In this document: in pieces, positions 4,647 through 6,458 of the stretch
Numbering within the stretch: position 1 is the first letter of the stretch
Layout: each line of letters opens with the position of its first letter
Assembly (NCBI GenBank): GCA_002787295.1
Contig: PCWJ01000042.1
Span: 1-6,458, forward strand
DNA: 6,458 bases
DNA from: Candidatus Nealsonbacteria bacterium CG11_big_fil_rev_8_21_14_0_20_37_68
GTDB taxonomy: Bacteria > Patescibacteriota > Minisyncoccia > Minisyncoccales > GCA-002782225
Direction of reading: 5' to 3'
Translations under genes and position numbers: made by a program
Notes under the pieces: generated by a model
What the model saw: the letters and a program-made list of their open reading frames with translations, nothing else
Databases searched by the model: none
What the model was told of the DNA's origin: nothing

Positions 4647-5444
4647 ATGGAAAGATTAGATTGGGTTATCTTTAGAACCAATGGAAAGTGTATTATAATA
4701 AAAGCGATGCTATTAATTGATTCTTTAATTAAAGAGGGCTGGCTAAAAACTCCAAGAATAATTGAGGCTTTCCAAAAAATAAAAAGAGTAGATTTTATGC
4801 CAGCCCGCCTAAGTTTTGCAGGGCAAAATTTTGGCGGGCCAGAAGAGATAAAAAATCTGGCTGAATTAAATGAGGCTCTACCCATAGGTTATGGCCAAAC
4901 AATTTCTCAACCTTTGGTAGTAGCTTTTATGCTTGAGGAGCTTTCTCCTCAAGCTGGAGAAAAGGTTTTAGACATTGGTTCTGGTTCTGGCTGGACAAGC
5001 GCTTTATTGGGAGAAATTGTGTCGGGACGCGAGAGTTCTCCGCGAAGCGGAAACTCCAGTCCTAGATCCAAGGAGGCAGCCTCGCTTTCGGCGAGGGCTG
5101 AACTCCCGAAGGGAAAAGTTATCGCTATCGAGTTAGTTCCGGAGTTAAAAGAGTTTGGCGAAAAAAATGTTGGAAAATACAATTTTATAGAAAAAGGAAT
5201 AGTCAAATTTGTTTGTGCCGATGGTTCAAAGGGTTATAAGAAAGAGGCTCCTTTCGATAAAATTTTATGTTCGGCTGCGATTCAAGATAAAGTTCCGCAG
5301 CCATGGAAAAAACAATTAAAAGTTGGGGGCAGAATTGTTACTCCCATCGGTTCTTCCATCTGGAAGCTAATTAAGAAATCAGAAAATGAATTTGAGGAAA
5401 TAGAATATCCAGGTTTTGCTTTTGTGCCATTAGTAGAAAAATAG
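4647..5444 (+). CDS. pcm: Protein-L-isoaspartate O-methyltransferase with two in-frame insertions
   Basis: PCMT transfers methyl from S-adenosylmethionine to isoaspartyl residues of damaged proteins, starting their repair in the cytosol. Family marks are KTPRIIEAF (35-42 region), EALPIGYGQTISQP (76-89, with the conserved Ser of the TISQP active-site loop), the SAM-binding motif VLDIGSGSG (107-115), KVIAIE with the acidic ribose-contact E162, and GGRIVTPIG (227-235). At 265 aa it is longer than the usual 200-220. The excess comes from a 20-residue N-terminal extension, an insert around residues 53-65 and a Ser/Arg/Ala-rich insert at about 126-154 between strand 1 and strand 2 of the Rossmann fold. 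Both internal inserts coincide with palindromic DNA. The start at 4647 has a strong AAAGGAGGT site 5 nt away. The ATG at 4707 would give the more usual N-terminus MLLIDSLIKEG and has a TATAAT at 4694-4699, so a leaderless alternative exists. mltG follows 30 nt later. Confidence 0.88.
   Translation: MERLDWVIFRTNGKCIIIKAMLLIDSLIKEGWLKTPRIIEAFQKIKRVDFMPARLSFAGQNFGGPEEIKNLAELNEALPIGYGQTISQPLVVAFMLEELSPQAGEKVLDIGSGSGWTSALLGEIVSGRESSPRSGNSSPRSKEAASLSARAELPKGKVIAIELVPELKEFGEKNVGKYNFIEKGIVKFVCADGSKGYKKEAPFDKILCSAAIQDKVPQPWKKQLKVGGRIVTPIGSSIWKLIKKSENEFEEIEYPGFAFVPLVEK
4803..4839. repeat. Palindrome inside pcm, 17-nt arms
   Basis: GCCCGCCTAAGTTTTGC (4803-4819) pairs with GCAAAATTTTGGCGGGC (4823-4839) at 16 of 17 positions, counting one G-T wobble, around an AGG loop. 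It encodes ARLSFAGQNFGG, lying between RVDFMP and EEIKNLAELNEALPIG, where family members usually read straight through. The outer CCCGCC/GGCGGG arms match those of the mltG palindrome at 5581-5597. Confidence 0.75.
5025..5062. repeat. Palindrome inside pcm with GCGAAGC tip
   Basis: GAGTT (5033-5037) and TCCGC (5039-5043) pair with GCGGA (5047-5051) and AACTC (5052-5056), with one bulged C and a GAA loop; the tip is GCGAAGC (5042-5048). An outer GGAC/GTCC pair (5025-5028 with 5059-5062) extends it across an internal loop. It lies within the in-frame insert of pcm. Confidence 0.75.
5077..5114. repeat. Second palindrome pair in the same pcm insert
   Basis: CAGCCTCGC (5077-5085) pairs with GCGAGGGCTG (5091-5100) with one bulged G around TTTCG. 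TCCC-GAA-GGGA (5104-5114) follows directly. GAACTC at 5100-5105 is also the complement of GAGTTC at 5033-5038, so the whole 5033-5105 block can close on itself. GCTGAACTCCCG (5097-5108) matches GCAGAACTCCCG at 821-832 in the intergenic array at 11 of 12 bases. Confidence 0.65.
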
Positions 5445-5467
5445 GACGAGAACACTTCTCGTCCTAT
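5441..5467. terminator. 12-bp perfect hairpin spanning the pcm stop codon, possible terminator
   Basis: ATAGGACGAGAA (5441-5452) pairs perfectly with TTCTCGTCCTAT (5456-5467) around a CAC loop. The pcm stop TAG (5442-5444) is in the left arm and the mltG ATG begins 7 nt after the right arm. The downstream T-run is short (TTACTTTT), so read-through on the + strand is plausible; in the opposite direction the hairpin is followed by TTTT. It may be a terminator, an mRNA end stabiliser or another palindromic element. Confidence 0.55.
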
Positions 5468-5474
5468 TACTTTT

Positions 5475-6458
5475 ATGAAACAAAATAAAAAAACAATCTC
5501 TATTCTGACAGCTATTATTTGTTTATTATTAGGTGGTTTTCTATGGCAGGGAATTTATCTGCCGAAAAGCTCAAATGGGGCCCCGCCTTTGGCGGGGAGG
5601 GTGGTGGGTGGGTTGGAGTCCAAAGCAGAAAACCTATTTTTAATTGAAAAGGGGCAGGGCCTTCAAGAAATTTCAGAAAATTTAGAAAAAGAAAATTTAA
5701 TAAAAAGCAAAATTTTCTTTGAGTTATATGTTTTTTTTAATAAAAAACAAAATCAGCTTCAGGCCGGAGGATATTTTTTAAGTCTATCAATGAACGTTCC
5801 GGAAATTGTCGAGAAATTTGTTTCGGGGAAAATAGCAAAAGTAAAAATCACCGTCCCCGAAGGATTCACCATAAAACAAATCGAAGAAAAAATAAACGAA
5901 CTCTTCAATACTACGAGAACTGTTCTCGTAGTATTGAGAGTGGGGGATTTTAAAAATGAATTCGGGTTTTTAACGGGTACTCCCGATGATTTGACCCTAG
6001 AAGGATTTTTGTTTCCCGACACCTATCAATTTTTTTATAATGAAAGTTCAGATGAGATTGCTCGTAAAATGCTTAAAAATTTCGAAAAGAAACTTGACCT
6101 AAATCTCAAAGAAGAAATAGAAAAACAAGGAAAATCAATTTTTGAAACAGTGATTATGGCTTCTTTGCTGGAGAAAGAGATTAAAACTTTGGGAGACAAG
6201 AAATTGGTTTCCGGAATTTTATGGAAGAGGTTAGAAAACGGCATCCCTTTACAGGTTGACGCAACCATAACCTACATTAGCGGCAAAAAAACAACAGAAA
6301 TTCCGAAAGAGGAACTCGAAGTTGATTCCCCTTACAATACTTATAAGTATTTAGGCTTACCTAAGGGTCCGATTTGTAATCCTGGTCTGAAGAGTATTGA
6401 GGCGGCAATCTATCCCGAAGACAGCAATTTTTGGTATTATTTGTCTAAACCGGACGGC
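5475..6458 (+). CDS. mltG: Endolytic peptidoglycan transglycosylase MltG (YceG-like), 3' end outside window
   Basis: The frame is open from ATG 5475 to the last base (328 codons). MltG cuts nascent glycan strands within the chain and so sets their length; it works on the outer face of the cytoplasmic membrane. A short basic N-terminus is followed by one membrane anchor (about residues 7-25). A LysM-like region (about 53-155) includes VPEGFTIKQIEEKI, and then comes the YceG catalytic domain with EGFLFPDTYQF (176-186), ASLLEKE (229-235, holding the conserved catalytic Glu), LQVDATITY (259-267) and SPYNTYKYLGLPKGPICNPG (285-304). All key residues visible are intact. Only the last few dozen residues should be missing. 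Two stretches are foreign to the family pattern and coincide with palindromes: residues about 35-46 and 145-155. No Shine-Dalgarno precedes the ATG, unlike the three preceding genes, and a 12-bp hairpin lies immediately upstream; translation may be leaderless or coupled. Confidence 0.9.
   Translation, partial: MKQNKKTISILTAIICLLLGGFLWQGIYLPKSSNGAPPLAGRVVGGLESKAENLFLIEKGQGLQEISENLEKENLIKSKIFFELYVFFNKKQNQLQAGGYFLSLSMNVPEIVEKFVSGKIAKVKITVPEGFTIKQIEEKINELFNTTRTVLVVLRVGDFKNEFGFLTGTPDDLTLEGFLFPDTYQFFYNESSDEIARKMLKNFEKKLDLNLKEEIEKQGKSIFETVIMASLLEKEIKTLGDKKLVSGILWKRLENGIPLQVDATITYISGKKTTEIPKEELEVDSPYNTYKYLGLPKGPICNPGLKSIEAAIYPEDSNFWYYLSKPDG
5581..5597. repeat. GC-rich palindrome inside mltG
   Basis: CCCCGCC (5581-5587) and GGCGGGG (5591-5597) are perfect arms around TTT, inside a strikingly G-rich patch (5577-5612) in otherwise AT-rich coding sequence. 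It encodes APPLAG in the linker between the membrane anchor and the LysM-like region, a place where extra residues are harmless. The arms share CCCGCC/GGCGGG with the pcm palindrome at 4803-4839. Confidence 0.65.
5906..5936. repeat. Near-perfect 15-bp palindrome inside mltG
   Basis: CAATACTACGAGAAC (5906-5920) is the exact complement of GTTCTCGTAGTATTG (5922-5936) with a single T between; CTCT/AGAG just outside can extend the pairing past one bulged T. It encodes FNTTRTVLVVLR, sitting between QIEEKINEL and VGDFK, and the reading frame is kept. A chance perfect 15-bp arm in a coding sequence is very unlikely. Confidence 0.8.

Noticed and set aside
5022..5114. Frameshift or assembly error in pcm
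   Set aside because: The reading frame is the same before and after the insert and both flanks match the family, so the insertion is a multiple of three rather than a frameshift; a chimeric assembly would not be expected to preserve this.

Overview
The window is an AT-rich, gene-dense stretch of bacterial DNA with every recognisable gene on the + strand. Short spacers, intrinsic terminators, sigma70-like promoters, mostly GGAGG-type ribosome sites and ordinary TGA stops (a tandem TGA-TGA ends the flavoprotein gene) fit standard code 11. The gene mix and the abundance of tiny palindromes look to me like a Candidate Phyla Radiation (Patescibacteria, Parcubacteria-like) genome. That placement is inference from general resemblance, not a search result.

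Layout: (i) 1-573, the 3' end of a small membrane protein gene with an HLHHW motif, then a 100-aa glycine-rich membrane protein, neither of known function. (ii) 574-956, a non-coding region packed with hairpins and containing two near-identical 38-nt promoter segments. (iii) 957-2375, an FAD-dependent dehydrogenase-like protein of the COG2509 type, closed by a textbook GAAA-tetraloop terminator. (iv) 2540-4588, a 682-aa protein with its own promoter and terminator. It is built as two [winged helix + calcineurin-like phosphoesterase] units; the first phosphoesterase has lost most metal-ligand motifs and the second keeps most of them. (v) 4647-5444, protein-L-isoaspartate O-methyltransferase (pcm). 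(vi) 5475 to the window end, the 5' 328 codons of mltG, the endolytic peptidoglycan transglycosylase that limits glycan strand length.

The most unusual signal cuts across the genes. At least eleven short palindromes are scattered through the window. In intergenic DNA many share one design: a variable but self-complementary outer stem and a conserved tip GC-NNN-GC, most often GCGAAGC or its complement GCTTCGC. Related or similar palindromes also lie inside the open reading frames of pcm (4803-4839 and 5022-5114) and mltG (5581-5597 and 5906-5936). There they keep the frame and add peptide segments that interrupt otherwise normal family motifs. The flavoprotein and phosphoesterase genes seem free of them. 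This resembles in concept the Rickettsia palindromic elements that insert in-frame into genes, and it is the best candidate here for an undescribed system: a miniature, probably non-autonomous hairpin element whose tip sequence is known to form an exceptionally stable DNA mini-hairpin.

Functionally, pcm and mltG are housekeeping genes for protein repair and cell wall synthesis, and there is no sign that the genes form one pathway. The only likely co-transcribed neighbours are the two membrane proteins at the start, and possibly pcm with mltG across a 12-bp hairpin.
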